Shown here: positions 26,401 to 41,400 of the stretch, one piece after another
Numbering within the stretch: position 1 is the stretch's first letter
Layout of the letters: every line of letters starts with the position of its first letter
Assembly: GCF_021018895.1 (NCBI RefSeq)
Contig: NC_079371.1
Span: 12,173,501 to 12,237,500, forward strand
Direction of reading: 5' to 3'
Length of the DNA stretch: 64,000 bases
Origin: Seriola aureovittata
Taxonomy: Eukaryota; Chordata; Actinopteri; Carangiformes; Carangidae
Notes under the pieces: model-generated
The model's database searches: none
What the model saw: the letters and a program-made list of their open reading frames with translations, nothing else
What the model was told of the DNA's origin: nothing
Translations under genes and position numbers: made by a program

Positions 26401-29400
26401 TTTGTTTACTCTCTGACAAATTAGCAAAGAGCTTCTGGGAATCTGTCTGCCTAGTCTCCAGAGGGCCAGGCTAACAGACAGGAATGCTGGTGTGCTGTTT
26501 GGGGGGGGGCAAAACAGCATCAGAGTGGAGATGAGGGGATCGAAGTTGGATAACATCCAGTCCGACACACCAAAGTCCTGATGCAGACCTGATTATTCCA
26601 GATGTGCGTAACGGGTGATTTTGACTTCGTCCTGTGGAGGGAAACAAAGATGATTTGCACGGGAGCGGTAGGGTTAAGTGTTAAGTCTTGCCTTACTAGT
26701 GATGATGGGGAGAGAGAGCGTTTGTGACAGCCCAAAGAAGAGCTGTTTCCCATCACAGCACACAAGGATGAGATAGGGAACATCAGGCCCCAAACACATG
26801 AGCTTCTAAATTTGTAGCCCCTCTCTCAGCGGAAGGCCAGAAAGGCAGAGTGGGTCGAGGAGTAAGAGCTGAGCTGAGCGATGTGCTGTAGCCACCATGT
26901 TCACAGTCAACATCTCATCTTCCATGTCGCTGGTGAGGAGCCTGCCTGAACGCACAGTTAGGAAATGCTCTTTCAGAAGCAAGCACCGGATCCGGATCTT
27001 AAGGTAACCATGGAGATCTGTGTGCCTTGTCGAGTTGGGATGAAAAGCTCAGGATGGAAAGCAAGGTTATTTTAAGCTTGACTTGTTTGAAAAGAAAATC
27101 AGTCGTTGTAGCATATTTAAAGGCCATTGCCACTTGCTATTTCTTTTATTAATTGTTTTTTCTGGTGCTAAAAATATCTTAAAGGCTATGGAAAAAAGCA
27201 AGAACATACTAAAGCAAATATCTAAGCCTTGTCGATACAGTTGTAATGAATCTGTCCCTGATTCTGCCTAGTACAAGCCTGTTAGGCAATACGACAGACC
27301 GAGAGTCACTATGTTGCTACTGATCCATCTTATTTTAATGGCCTTACAAAAAAACTCTGCATCTAAGTTCAGTTAATTGCAAACGAGTACAGTTTAACAG
27401 TCTGGTTAAACTGTCTGTAGGCACTGTTTTACCATTTAGGACTTTCCGTTGCTCCTCATCTCTTTTAGTGGAGTAATCAGCACTTTTTCCAGTCAGTCAT
27501 GGGTATGATTCTGAAAGTTTGGAATGCTGCCTCGGCTGCCATCGATGGGAAAATGGTCTTAACAGTTAGAATACAGCCATTAGCGATTGAGTAGGAATTG
27601 TTCCTGCAGACCACAGGCTGAGTGCTGCAAGAGACCACTAATAGGAACCATGCAGTGCTTTCTGTTAAGAAAGGAAAACTGTGTGTTTGTGTGTGTGTCT
27701 TTGCCTATGTACGTGCATGCGCGTATACTTATGTGTATATTTGTATATATGTGTGTGTGTGTGTGTGTGCGCGCATGTGGGTGTGAGTCTGATGTTGGGC
27801 TTCCTGGAGTGTGTGTATTTGCACTCGTGTGAAGTGTGTTCTCAGAGGGTTTTTGCTGAACCATAGCAGCGGTTTGGCCTCTCTAGCATCTTAAAACTGA
27901 GGCAGTCTGAATAGCCTGCTGGAGGATGAGTCATAGTGGCTAAAGCTAAAGCAGAGCTTCAGCGGGTCTGTCGAGCTGGAGGTAGCTCATTGTGTCTGCG
28001 TACGTTAATATGAGTGGGTGTTTAAGTGTGCAGATGTGCGTACATTTCCATGAGATTGCCATACATAAGCGGAAAATTCTATAGTCAATAGATAACCTGC
28101 ATTTGGATCCTTTCGTGTGGCTGCTGGTGTTATTGCTCACATAGTAATGAGTTAACAGTGCTATCCAAGTGGTTATCAAGTATTCTAAGTTATCTTTATT
28201 AGCAGTATGATTAGTGCATGATTATTACATGATTAACGATTGTTTCTACTGGTGAATACTGCCCTGTAGATGAATCATTTAAAAGTTCTATTTAAAGCAC
28301 TCACATTCAAATATATACGGAGTGGGGCTACAAAAAAAGATCTGCAGGCCCACTGCTTGTCGGTGCCAAAACCGAATGCACTCGACATTTTGGATGATCA
28401 TACGAAGTGTAAACTAATATAAGATGGCTGTTGTATGAAACAGCCTCTGTGTACCCCCAGCGTCTGTGTTTATGCTCTTTCTGTTTCAGTTATCTCTCTC
28501 TCTTTGCTCATCTCTTCTATGCTCTCTGTCCTGGCCTATACCCTGACACTGTCACTCTGTCTGGCAGGGAGCCGCGGAAGGTGTTGCTGCACAAAGGCTC
28601 CACAGGCCTGGGCTTCAACATCGTCGGTGGGGAGGATGGAGAAGGCATCTTCGTCTCCTTCATCCTGGCAGGAGGGCCTGCTGACCTGAGCGGGGAGCTG
28701 AGGAGGGGCGACCGGATTCTCTCGGTTAGTATCTCAACCTCAGGTTTTTTTGTTTATCCACATCAACAACTGCGACAAAATTGAGGCATTACTGTAAGAT
28801 TTGCAGCCAACTCCCGCTGTCAGAATAATGATGATAGAATTAAGGTGGCCTAGGGTTTAGAAAGCCAGCAAACATCTGCCCTGCTGAAATGTCCTTGAGC
28901 AAGACATTAAATTCACAACAACTCAGAGGGAGCTTAGCAGTGCTCTGTCAGACAAGAGAATCTTGCAAATCAAGAAACTATCAAATAAATTACATATTTA
29001 AATCACTTGACTTATATTTCATAATTTTTAACCTTTTCAGAATCCAGTGTTGCTCTAAATACACTGTATGCCTGTTTTATTTCAGCGCTGCGAGTGCTGT
29101 GTCTGAAAATACATTACCACACTTTATATGGAAAGATAATATTCAACAGAAGCTAAAAATTGTACTTACCTTTATAAAGGTTATTCAAAATCAGCAGTAA
29201 AAGTCACATAATTATCATACATGTTATAATGTAGTCATAACTAATGTTATGATGAGGGCAGATCTTATCTCTTACTAAGTCTATCTCCATCTGGTTTGTT
29301 GTAGGTGAATGGAGTGAACCTAAGGAATGCCACACATGAACAAGCAGCTGCAGCACTGAAGAGAGCTGGACAGACCGTCACCATCATTGCTCAATACAGG

Positions 29401-32400
29401 CCTGAAGGTAAGACCCTACAGTCCCCAATCACACATGAATGAAGAGTTTTAAAACATCAGTCATTGTTCGGTTACAAGCAAGTATAATGTGATCTTTACT
29501 GTATGTGCACCTGTCATACTGTTTTTGCTTACGGCTACATCCAACTGAGGTTTTCCACATTTGCACTAAGTATACATGTGAATATGTGATATGTGATATT
29601 GTGGCAAAATAGATATTGAACTCACAGTTTTAATGGTCTGTAATGGAAAGATTTATCATCATAAAACCTTTATCTAATTGTTAGATTTTCAAAAGTATTC
29701 TTGAACCAGATTAGCCTGTTAGGTTAGATTCTTGTCTAATATGTCGTCTGGATGTAGCTCATTAAAATCTCAGAAAATTACCAAGATGATTTCAACTGAG
29801 TTATCTCAGCTTGGGCTTGAACACTACAAATTTAGAACAGAAAACCTGTAGAGGCATCAAGTTTGAATAAATTGTTTGCTATTTTGGGAAAATATTCACT
29901 TTCTTCCCAAGTCAGAAGATCGATATCATTCTCACCACTGTACGGTAAATATGGAGCTAACACCAACAGTCAAAAATCAACAAAAGAAAATCTCCTTAGC
30001 AGCACCTCTAAAGATCAGTGATTACCATGTTGTATCTTGTTTGTTTAGTCTGTACAAAAATCAAGACGTAAAAACAGCACATTGAGGTTTTATGGGTGTT
30101 ATGTACCTGATTGTCACTTGGCCAGGTGCAGTCATTTCAGAGGCTCAGCTGGTTGTCTGGCAACCTCATGGGGAAGACAAGACATAACCTCCTGTAATCC
30201 CACAACTTGTTGTAGTGGGAAATGTAAGATCCACTCCTATGTATTGACAGTAATTTGCATCAGTGTCACCCAAGTGCGTGTGCATGAGTGTTCTCATGTG
30301 CATGCACAAGATAATGGGGACCCACTCATAGAGACACAGATCCATAATTCCACAAGGAACCTTTAAGATAAGGGGAAACACATAAGAGAGTGAAGACAGA
30401 CTTCTCTTCTCCAAAGATTTGCCCCTGACCCTTGGGATCTAATGCCAACCTTTTAAATAAGGCTCATTATTTTCCTGAAGTGGCTGGGCACTTTAGTTTT
30501 TCCGCAAACGTTACTCATACGAGAATAAACTGTGTATTTGTTGTGAACTATTTTCAGTGGCGGATTAATATATTAATACATGCTCTAGTGAGTACTCTCA
30601 GCAGCAGAACAACATATGTGGGATTGACTCAAAATAAACCACAGTACCAGTACCCACTTTCATGGTAATGAAGGAACATATAAACCAGAGCAATGTGTGG
30701 CTCACTATAATTTTTTAATGCCTATTTGACAACTATGGAGGTGTATGGCACATATGAATAAGCAGATAATGGATACATAGACAATACTTGTTAGAATGAT
30801 CAGTTCATTATTGGTTTGGTCATTTAATGGGATTTGTAGACAATAACAAAACCGCAAAATATCAACAGACGTGTCCTTTAATGTTGCAATGAAAGTCAGT
30901 TATACCTGGTGTGGCGGTGCATGCGTGATAAGCTCCAGTTGCAACCCCGGTTGCGCTCCTGATAGGCTCGCTTGAGGAAGTATTCAGGTTCAGGGGCGGC
31001 ACTTGTGTTAGCAGGCTGAAGTGTTGAGCTAAAGCAGCAAGGCGGGCAAACGAACCGCTGTTGTGCTTCCCTGTTCAAACTGCGAGCCCCTGAGAGCCAG
31101 CCGCTGTTCGTGGACACAAACCCAGACAGCGATGGAAAGAGGAGACTAAACGGAAAGTACGAGCTCTACATCAATTACGACTGCAGAGGAAAGGTTTTTT
31201 TTTTTTTTTTAAGGCGTTAAAAGTGAAGGTGGAAAACGGAAAAACTTCAAACTTTTATCTGTCTGCCAGCCTGTGTGGATGGGGGATGGGCTCGAATACA
31301 ACAGCAGCAGAGCAGAAGCCGCATGAACTCCCTAATGGCTGGATGAAGAAACTACCGGCTGAGACCGCGAAATAATAGCTTCAGTTTCATTTAATTGAGG
31401 TGAGACGAGGAGGGGAGATAGTGGAAATTATTGACACATTGAAACCGCATCAACTGTGTGAGTTGAACAGTAGAAATGGTTTATTTTGGCTACGACTGTA
31501 CCGAGGTAGTTGGAGAGGTAGGTGCCCCTTTTAGCTGCAACCTGTAGTTGTACTTAAAAGTAAAGTTACAGTAGCCTATTTAAAGTAAGTTATGTCTGAG
31601 CTGCTTAAAAAAAGCAAGAATTAACCTACTACAAGTGACAACACAAGTTCAAAAAGACTATTAAATCGGCCTTGAAATTAATGTTAAGTTACCGTGGCAG
31701 ACATGTGATAGCCTCACCCCTACTGTAGTTAATACACACACTCCTGCCATTACCTGGAATCCCCATTAGTTTGGTTTTATGTCTAATTTATTCCTGACTC
31801 TTAGATTTAATACTACTACTACTTAAGACCACATGAAGTACCTTTATGTTGTAATTCACACGAAGCAGGATTCATTCAGTCACTTTTGGCAATTGCTTTG
31901 CTATTCTTATGTAACCTAAGATTTTAGGTGGGGACACAGAGGTGTGGTCAAACAGGTGTGTGTCAGCTTGGTGGTGGTTTAAACAGTGACCTCACCTGTG
32001 AACCTCAGCTCTTTATGTTTAATTTACACCTGTACGTCACTGCCGCACCAGACTCTCAGACCACAAGTCCATTTTCTTTGCTGACTAAAGCAGAATTTAT
32101 GTGTTGCTTAGCCATGTAAGTGTTTATCTAATTTAACAAGGTTTATTTATGTAAGTGTCTCCACTCTGTTTTTGTAATAGTAAATTATAGCTTGGCTGTG
32201 CATTACAGCTACTTTGGCAGTTGCATTTTTCTCAGTGTTTTTGTTATTCTCTTCATGTGTACTTGCTGCAGTAATGCTATAAAAACAAAGGGAGGGATAT
32301 TGTAAGCTTTAGATTGAGGCTGAGTTCTCAGGTTAGACTATGACAGGAATGCGCAGGGGTATAAGTTGTAGCATGCTCTCACTCCATATTCCTTTCACTT

Positions 32401-35400
32401 TTAATAAAACACCAGCCATAAATGTCCAATAATGCTCCAAGGTCATTGAAAGGAAGGTGAAACAGGATCAGTCAGTTGGCATGGAGCTAAGCTAAAGAAA
32501 GACACAGGCTAAGATCAAAGCTAACTCAATATTGCAGTATAGGTTTTCCTTCTGCCACAAAATGCTGATTATAATGCCTCATTCTTATCCATGTGAGTTC
32601 ATGTTGTCTCGCATGCCAGACCATTCAGGCAGCATCTTGAATAATGATGTGGTTAGTTGAAGGGAACCTTTGTTTTCCATACCAAATCATGCTTTCAGCT
32701 CTGCGCCCCTTTTGTAACCCAGTGAAGGACACTTATCTGTTTATGTACAATGCATAACTACTCTAAACATACAAGTTGAGTGCTGGCAAATTATTGACTT
32801 CCTGCATCCCCTCTGGTGACCTGAGATCTGTCGCCAGTAAATCTGCTGGCATCCTAAAGCGGTGTGTGACATGTCGTTCGTTTGAGTCTGGAGCAGGAGG
32901 AACCCCCTGTGAGCTGTACAAGGACAGTCAGTAAGGGGGAGGAAGTGGAGGGTGAATGCTAGTTTATGTCGGGCAAACTGCCTGGAGACTAATCTCAGGG
33001 GCTGCGGCCTGGGCGTCCACAGACGTCTGATGGAAGGCCAGTACTGAAGACTACAAGAAGCCACAACAGAGCACACATGCTGCAGCAGAAGCCCCTCTGA
33101 CTCTCAGTGGCTTACTGGAGCATCACCAAGTCTCTTTCACTCACATTAATTTTGAAGGAATTGAGGTGAAGGGTGTGTATCCACTTGCTAGCCTTTCACA
33201 ATATCAAGGAGTGTAATTACACTAAAATCTTTGCATGTAGAAAATGGGAGCGGGGCTGTGGAGAAAATGTTAAACTCCACGTGCTCTCATTAAACGTACA
33301 CCAGTATGGATTACAGAGGTTTGTAGACATAGTTTGGCCAAGGTCTACATGTTCCTCTACTGGGGTCTGTGTGCTCACTGGCTCGGCTATTCCTGAGATC
33401 ATAACACACTCTCGCATTACATGTACATGCCTGCTGCATTGCATAACTGGATCAAAAGAGAAGCGACCGTCCCCCAAAATAAGAAAGCTGTACGACTAAT
33501 CAGGACACGCAGTGGGAGTGAGAGATACAGAATAGTCCCAGTTTCTATTAGCTGTCTGTTCTTCCTGTGGGTCACTCCTAAAAATATAGGCTAGCTCTTG
33601 TGTATTAAGTGCTTTAAGCGACAGACATTTAATGTTGATAATTGTGGACTCCCTTTTCTCAGCATTTCAAAGGTGTGATTCTGAGTAGGGACGTTAGAGA
33701 ATCTTTCATGTTGGATTGATTGCCATAAAGAATTTATTAATTGACTGTGCACATGACTCATTCTTAACCAGACAGATATGGTTATGTCCTTAAATAAAAC
33801 CTGAAACAAGGTGTCAACAGATAATAAGGGTAGCCTATCCTTTTCGAATGTTTGTGTTTATTTTATAGGTGTACCTTGTCAACTTAAGAATATACATGAA
33901 GTAAAAACTTGAATTGAAATATTTTTAATTTTACGTTTTTTTGTGTCTTTATGCGATAGCTGATTGTAGGTAGATGACGTGAAATAAAGGAAGGAAGAAA
34001 GGGGAAATGATATGCAACAAAGGTCCCAGGCTACATGTAGGCCAGGGACATTGCGCTTCATAGTCACCAACTCAACCCACAGGCCACAAGGGTGCCCAGG
34101 AACCAGTTAAATGAAATTTTAATTTTAATTTGTGGGTGTTCTGAGGAATAAATGCTGCTGTTGTAGTTATAGTTGTGACTTGGATTTGCGCTCATTTGCA
34201 TTTTTGATTTTCTCACAATCCAGGAAAGATTTGTTTCTGTTATTGTTACTGCATGTGCTTGATATTTAAGGTGGGACAAACAGTCGATACATAACCTTCG
34301 TGTCAGTATAAAGTGTTGTTGTCCTGTTGGTACATTTTGACATATGGTTGATGATAATCGTTCACCAGTATCGCAGTGTGTTCTTGGACTGGGAGTATCC
34401 TTCCTTTTCTGTGAAATAGAACCCTTCCTTCCCTCCTAAACTTCCTTTAGTGACAGAGAGGAAGTATGTGTTGCTGATTGGTCTGTGGCTTTGAGAGACT
34501 GGTTATCGTGTGTTTTCCTACTCAGTTACACAGATATTGTGATGTACTTTACATAGATAATTGTAATGCAGATTTCCTTGCATTCTGATGTCATCAGTAC
34601 CAACGAGGGGCGGCAGCATCCAGCTCCCCACAGAAGCATAAAACTGGTTGTAGTGCTTTACCTGCTCCTCTTGAATGTCCACAGTATTGAAATTAATCAT
34701 TTGGATGTTAGGAATGTGAACAAGCAAAGCATTTAACTCTACCACCTGTGCTACTCAAACCACTATCTCACTGACACAGCTCTCAGCCAGCCCTTCAGGT
34801 TGGTGCTATTGTGAAGCAGGGTATTAAGATTGCTCTCTCTATTTAGCTACTCTTTGTCTTGTCCCTCGGCACCTCCCAAGCTGCTGCTTCTTGTGCTTCA
34901 TTCTCTCGTCTTTCCTCTGCCTGAGAGCCAAGTGGACTAGTCTGAATGACTGTTTCCGCATCTGCTGTCCCTGTTCTAGGTGTGCTAGGACGTTGCTGTT
35001 GGTTACAGGCAGTCAGGCGGTGTCTGGTTACCTCACCTTGCAGCGTCACTCTGTTGTATTGTTAACCTTTTGAACAGAGACCAGGGTGGAGAGCCGTCAC
35101 CAGGCCTGGGGCAGGATCTGTCTCTGCTTTGAATCCCCTTTAGGTTTTGTTTGGGGGGTGAACGCTTGTTTTTGCACCTGCCCAGTATTTTCCAGGAGCT
35201 TGGACTAACTTGGAAATCATTTTGTAGGCATGGGTGTTTGTTTTTCAAGGCTACTTGTTCGACAGACTCTGGACTTTGATCTCTTGTTCACGTTACAGGA
35301 AGTGTTGCCAGCTATGGATGATTAAGCTGTAAGGTAGGAGTCAACCCCTACAGGCATGGCAGTAAAGGATACGTGGAATAAATGTGAACAATATTCTCTG

Positions 35401-38400
35401 GCACTGGTTCTTTTATAGCCTCATTATGATCAGGACATAGATATGTTGTCTTACTTGAGCAATAATGTATGTTATCACATGCCATTAATGATTTGATTCT
35501 AGGCTGTTGTTTACAGCCAAATTTCTGAGCACAGCAGTGCAACATGAAGTATTAACACTTACTAATTCTAACTGCAATGACTTTCCTTTCATCAGCACTG
35601 TAAAGTGTAAAATTGTCAAAACATTTTGATATATGACAAAATTAGTCGTTCACAGCGCTGCCCTTTTACAGTCCCAACACCTCCTTTGTGTGATCACATG
35701 AGCGACCTAGTCTACTTGTTTTTCTAGCTGCATCTGCCGGTCTGTTTATCTAGCCGGTGTGCTGTGTGGTGTGGTGGCCTAGCTTGTTCCAGCAGCCTGG
35801 GCACAGAGCACGCTGCGCACAGCAGGCTAATGAGAGCATTCTTAATGAGGAGGTCCAGGTGGATTCATACATCATCCCTGTGCTCCAGAGCAGCAACTGG
35901 ATTTACACACCTATGACAAATGGTCATGCATTTGAAATTGTTGGAGGCCTTCCCTTTTTTTAACCACACTAAAGAGCCCATGTTGAACTTAATTAATCTG
36001 TATAATTAATTACCTGACATGAGACATTACTGGATGTGTAAGGCAGATCTGCGATAAACCATCTGTTCCTGGGGTCATTAATCAGCCTAAGGATTCGCTG
36101 AACCTTCCCTTTATTCACTACAGCTCACTGCAGCACAATGTAAGACACAAAGATTGCCAACAATTTTTCAGTGAAATAAGAGAGCAGGGTCCAATACTGT
36201 TTTGGCTCCTTTATTACCTCGTTGTATTTTCGCCCATGTCTGTTTGTTTGTCATCAGGATTATGCAAAAACTGATTAACCAATTTGCTCCAAACTTGGAG
36301 GGGATGGGTCATGGGTCAGGGGCCCTGGAAGAATCCATTATGTTTTGGTTGAAGGTTAAACGACTGGATCCAGGAACTTTTGATCACTTTCCTTAACATT
36401 GCAAGATGGGACATTTTCTCAGTTTCTCAGAAAATAATGTATGGATCTTGTAAAAAAAAAAAAAAAAAGAATACTTATGATGTTGAGCTCTACGAGTTTG
36501 TATAGTTTGGTGCAAATCCAGATCATAAGCTGGATCTGGTGAAAGAAAATCAATTGGCCTTGGCAGAGGTATGCGCTCTACTTAGTGCCATTATAGTTTG
36601 ACATGTTACCACCTTAACTTTGGGTGTATCAACTTGAAAGCACAAAGGGTTATTGTATTCCAGAGGACCTGTTTTTGGGGTGCTGTTGACAGAGTTTGTT
36701 TTGTTTCTTACATTGCAGAGTATAGTCGCTTTGAGTCCAAGATTCACGACCTGAGGGAGCAGATGATGAACAGCAGCATGAGCTCAGGATCAGGCTCCCT
36801 GCGCACAAGTGAGAAACGGTCTCTCTATGTCAGGTAAAGCTGGAGCACACACACACACACACACACACTCACACACACACACACACTCATGCTTGCACTC
36901 ACTACATCAAGTTCTAAGATCTGTTGTCAAAAGAAACACTCTTGCATAATAAACCTCTACCTGCCTGTGGGGAAGAATAAAGCCTGAAAGCACATGTTGT
37001 CAAAAGCAGCCGCACTGTCAGAGTACAACAGCATGACACACATGGCGTAGATCATACAAAAAAACTTGAAACTATTTGTAGGATAATGTTTAATTTTAGG
37101 GCATTGGGTTGATAGTATTCATCACCATAAAAAAAAACAAAACAATGGACAGGCATTCCCTGTTGTTGTTTTGATGCCGCATGCGACATTGATTCTACTT
37201 CGTGTAATGTAGATTGACAGGGGAGCTTGTCAGAGTGACCTGCGTTATGACACTTTGGGCTGCTTGCCAGACTGGATGGAGGCTCATTTAGGAATTAAAA
37301 CAGGTGGCATCCTTCTGCTCACATAAATGCAGCAAGTCACAAAGGACTCACAGGGGTCAAGGTAAAAGGACTGTGTGATGTAACTTCATAGTCCAAGTGC
37401 TTCCCCATATTTCTGCTGAAGCACTAATGCGCTTCACTTAACCTAAGCCTAATAGCTACATTACTAGATTGATTTAGCCTGAGTTCAATAGCAATGGACC
37501 TTACCCGTATGTATCAAAAGAATATAGGTGTAATCTCATTGGACACATGCTATAGTCAGAGGAGTGTTAGTCTGACTCATGCCTCTCTTATAGACTGGCT
37601 CATATGAGGCATGTAGAGCCTAGCCTGCTCCTGTGCGGGTGACTAAGCCCACAGTTATGTTGGAAAAGCTGTCTAGTTAGCCGGCTGATGCAGGAGCCGC
37701 CATATCCTCCCAGCCCACCCCCAGGAATGTGGAGGCGTTAAACCTCTAAGGTGCACTCGAAAAAAACACAAACACAGTGTCACATGTGCTCACACTCTCA
37801 CTGAAACACACTGTAAGTATGTCATGGTGCAATAACATGGTTAATGCTAGGAATTTGATAATCACTCACCAACCTATGTTGAAAGTGCTCTTGTGTGACT
37901 TTAAAGCACACACGCAAAAAGGCTTCCGCCCGATAGCATCAGGACCGTTTCAGTAGTGCTGTCTACCTATTGCCACGTGCTGTTTCAGTTGGCAGGAATA
38001 GCTTGGCAAAAATCTTTTAACAGAGGAGGAAAATGCATTTTGGTCACAGCCTGCCTGTCCACTGGACCATGGTATATGGCCTGAAGATATAGGCTTGTAG
38101 GTCAAGGAAACTTTAAAACCAGTAAAGCAGGTCTTACCAGGTAATACCGTCAGCAGTGGCTATGGGTTTACCTGTCTGACAAGACAGTGATGCACTCACA
38201 GACAATAAACTGTGTTTGTAGAGAGTATGCGGCAATAGCAGGTAGAGATGTCAGGTGGAAACATCAATGACATTCTTTATATGGGTTGTCTGCAGTCCAA
38301 TGTGACATTACTTTCCACCTTTATGTTTGTATGGTTGTACAGTAGCATGTTAAATAAAAGTGTTATTATCTAGTTAGTCAAATGCAAAAAGTGACATGTC

Positions 38401-41400
38401 TTTCAAGGTCTTACATTCTACAACTTAATTCCACATATTTTGAACGCAGTCCACATGCAAGGTCAAGTAATTGAAAGAGTAACAAGGACCAATTATGTAC
38501 TGCAGGCGACTCATAACTGCCATTTTGTGCCAAGAGTGGACACAGAGTAATTTGATCTTAATGCATGTGGAATCTCTACACACAAATTCGGGATAGAAGG
38601 GAAAGAGTGTAACCAAAGCTTTTGCTTTTGTAGAGCTTTGTTTGACTATGATCGAACGAGGGACAGCTGCCTGCCCAGCCAAGGCCTGAGCTTCTCTTAT
38701 GGGGATATCCTCCATGTCATAAATGCTTCTGATGACGAGTGGTGGCAGGCGAGGCTGGTCACACCACATGGAGAGAGTGAGCAGATTGGGGTCATTCCAA
38801 GCAAGAAAAGGTACAGTCGCTTTTCATTTGCCGCAGTGTACTAATGCCAGACAAAGCTTAGGCTATATGACTACTTCCATTCATTCCCAGCCTAAACATA
38901 GTCCCACTTTTTTTTTTCCCCCCCAGAGTGGAGAAGAAAGAGCGGGCCAGGTTAAAAACAGTCAAGTTCCACGCCAGGACAGGGATGATTGAGTCTAACA
39001 GGGTAAGTGTAGAGGACCAGCTGCTACCTGTCCTGGTGCCAGAGAGGCTGTCTTCAGAGCTGCTGCTGGGCTCCCAGGGAGATGGCCTACTTCCCCCTGA
39101 GTGTGGGAAAGGGACCAGCACCTGCTCACTGAAGCGAGCACAAAAAGCGCTCATATTACTGTATAGCTTACACAGGAGCTCTGTGGAGATGAGAGGTCTC
39201 TGTAACCTCCGCAGCTCATGCACCCAGTGATATTAAGAAATGTGCACTTACAAAATGTCTGCACGTTTGTCAGAGACAGATCTGTCAGATTCCATTTGTA
39301 GAAGTATAAATCAGTTGTAATGTTGTATCTGTATAATGTATTATGCAAGGAGATTCAATTTATTGAAAACAGTACATGTTGGTAAACGGAAGCTTCACAT
39401 TGATATGCCATTCATTTTCATACATTACCTGCTTCTCATTTTCATTATTTGATGTGTATTTTTTGTTTACATTTCATTTGTTTTTTGTTTGTTTTTTTTT
39501 TTTGCATGGGTGTTGAGTACCTTCATTGAAACCCATTCTGTTTTTTGTTTTCACCCTCTCATTGCCCCCTCCCCCCTTCTCACCCACACAAACAGCCAGT
39601 CAAAGTAAAGCGCAAAAAAAGCTTCAACCTCTCACGCAAGTTCCCGTTTTACAAGAGCAAGGAGAATATTGTGCAGGAGTTGGTGGAGTCTGAACGTGAG
39701 TACCAGCTGTGTGATCGGGGGGGGGGGGTTGTTTTTCGTCCTTTCCCCTTCATGCTTCAGTTCTGTCTCTCCAATTTTCATCTTTCCGCTCACCTCCAGG
39801 GATGGTTTGTGTGATGGCACCACTCTCATCCCTTTCTCACTGTCCCAGAGAGATGCCTCGCATGCAGAGCCGGCATCAAGTCGGGAGATGTGGGGGTTCT
39901 CTCTGGTGTGTCTGTGCATCTGTCTGTGGGCTCCAGAGGAGTGTCGAGCTGTGTGTGCTGCCAGCTGTGTGTGTGTGTGCGCAAGTTCTTGGCTGCATTA
40001 ACACACAGGCCTTCTAACACTGTGATGCTACTCCTTGTATAAGTCCTGATCAATTCTCCAGTCAGTCACTGACCCACAACAAGAAGAATCTCATTAACTG
40101 GACTGAAGCTTTAACACTTAACAGGTCAAAATCCCATTTTAATGGGATTGGGCTTGTGTAATTGAAAGGCCGTGGCTTACTATGAACAAAGTGGGGCTCA
40201 GGCTTAATGAGTACAGCACAGCGCCATGTGTCAGTGGGCTTGGCGAACACTACACAGCACTCCTCTCCCTCTCTGCCCCAACTCTCACTAACCTCTTCTT
40301 CTTCCTGTCTGCTCTCTTCTTTTGGTTTCTGCTCTCACCTGTCGGGACACCTAGGACTTCCCAGGGTTAAGCGATGACTTTTATGGATCAAAGAGTTTGA
40401 GTAAGTGTGTGGTTGTACTGTCAAGCAGCTGTCCCCTAAGCTCAGAGAAAAATGCTTTGTCACTGCAGACCCAGCTGGGAATGCTAAACCACACACATTT
40501 AGAGTGACACATACACACACGCGGACCTATGTGGGTGCTCACACACACACACACGCCTACTCAGATTCAGAGAACATATAAAATATGCATTCCCACAGGA
40601 GGATGAGTGAGAGTTACTGTTATTCTTAACGTCTCATGGGGTCTTTATAATAAATGTTTAGCAGAGTTTTGTCAGATAAGGTCAAACAGAGCTGGAATGT
40701 ATTTGTCACCAGAGCGTCGCTATGCCAGGTTGGAAACACTTTTTCCTCCACTTCCCTTGAGTCAGCCAGCTCCTGCCTCCCACCTGTGGACAGCGTAACG
40801 CCTGTATATTTATGCCTCTGCGCCGGCGACAGCCAGGGCTGGAGGCATTATGTTTTTGCGTTGTCCGTCCCATTCTTGTGAGCGCAGTATCTCAGTGATG
40901 CCTTGAGGGAACTTCTTTAAATTTGGCACAAATATCTACTTGGACTTGAAGATGAACTGATATGCCATAACTCCTGAATTCATACGCTAATTATGACACA
41001 ATCTAACACCAGTGTCTAATAGGAAAAAATAATGACATTTTATATCCAACTGGTCAAAGGTCAATTCCATTTGAGATCATAACGTTCTGCAAAAACACTA
41101 CTGGCCATTATTCAATGCTGTAACTCAGGAAGGGGAGATGACCATATTTCCTGCAACCTGACTGGTTGGCAGAGGCATACAACCACAAGGCGGTAATTCT
41201 ACTTTCTTTGTCTTGTCCCTGATATGAGATCCGCTACCACAGGCATAGATCTGGCACTAGCAAACATTGGCCAGGGAATTGTTGGTCATTTGGGATACTG
41301 TCACAGGAAACACTTAATTTCCTATTGCTTGCACCTAAAACCACTTCCCTAATATTGCGAGAGCGTGGCTGCCTTACCAGACAAGACTTCTGCTTTCTTT

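Larger units (their letters stand above)
29408..36718 (+). other. Long dlg3 intron, no constitutive exon
   Basis: Runs from the PDZ3 donor to the acceptor at 36717-36718. Apart from the CpG-rich candidate promoter block near 31 kb it contains repeats (about 29873-30190, 33960-34105, 36190-36600) and a stretch around 35960-36060 with clustered TAATTA motifs. No open frame here matched a protein I recognise. Confidence 0.7.

Noticed and set aside
39003..39230. Dlg3 SH3 exon frame continues open for 76 codons past the exon
   Set aside because: The phase-0 GTAAGT donor at 39003 is strong and the extension matches nothing in the family; read as intron.
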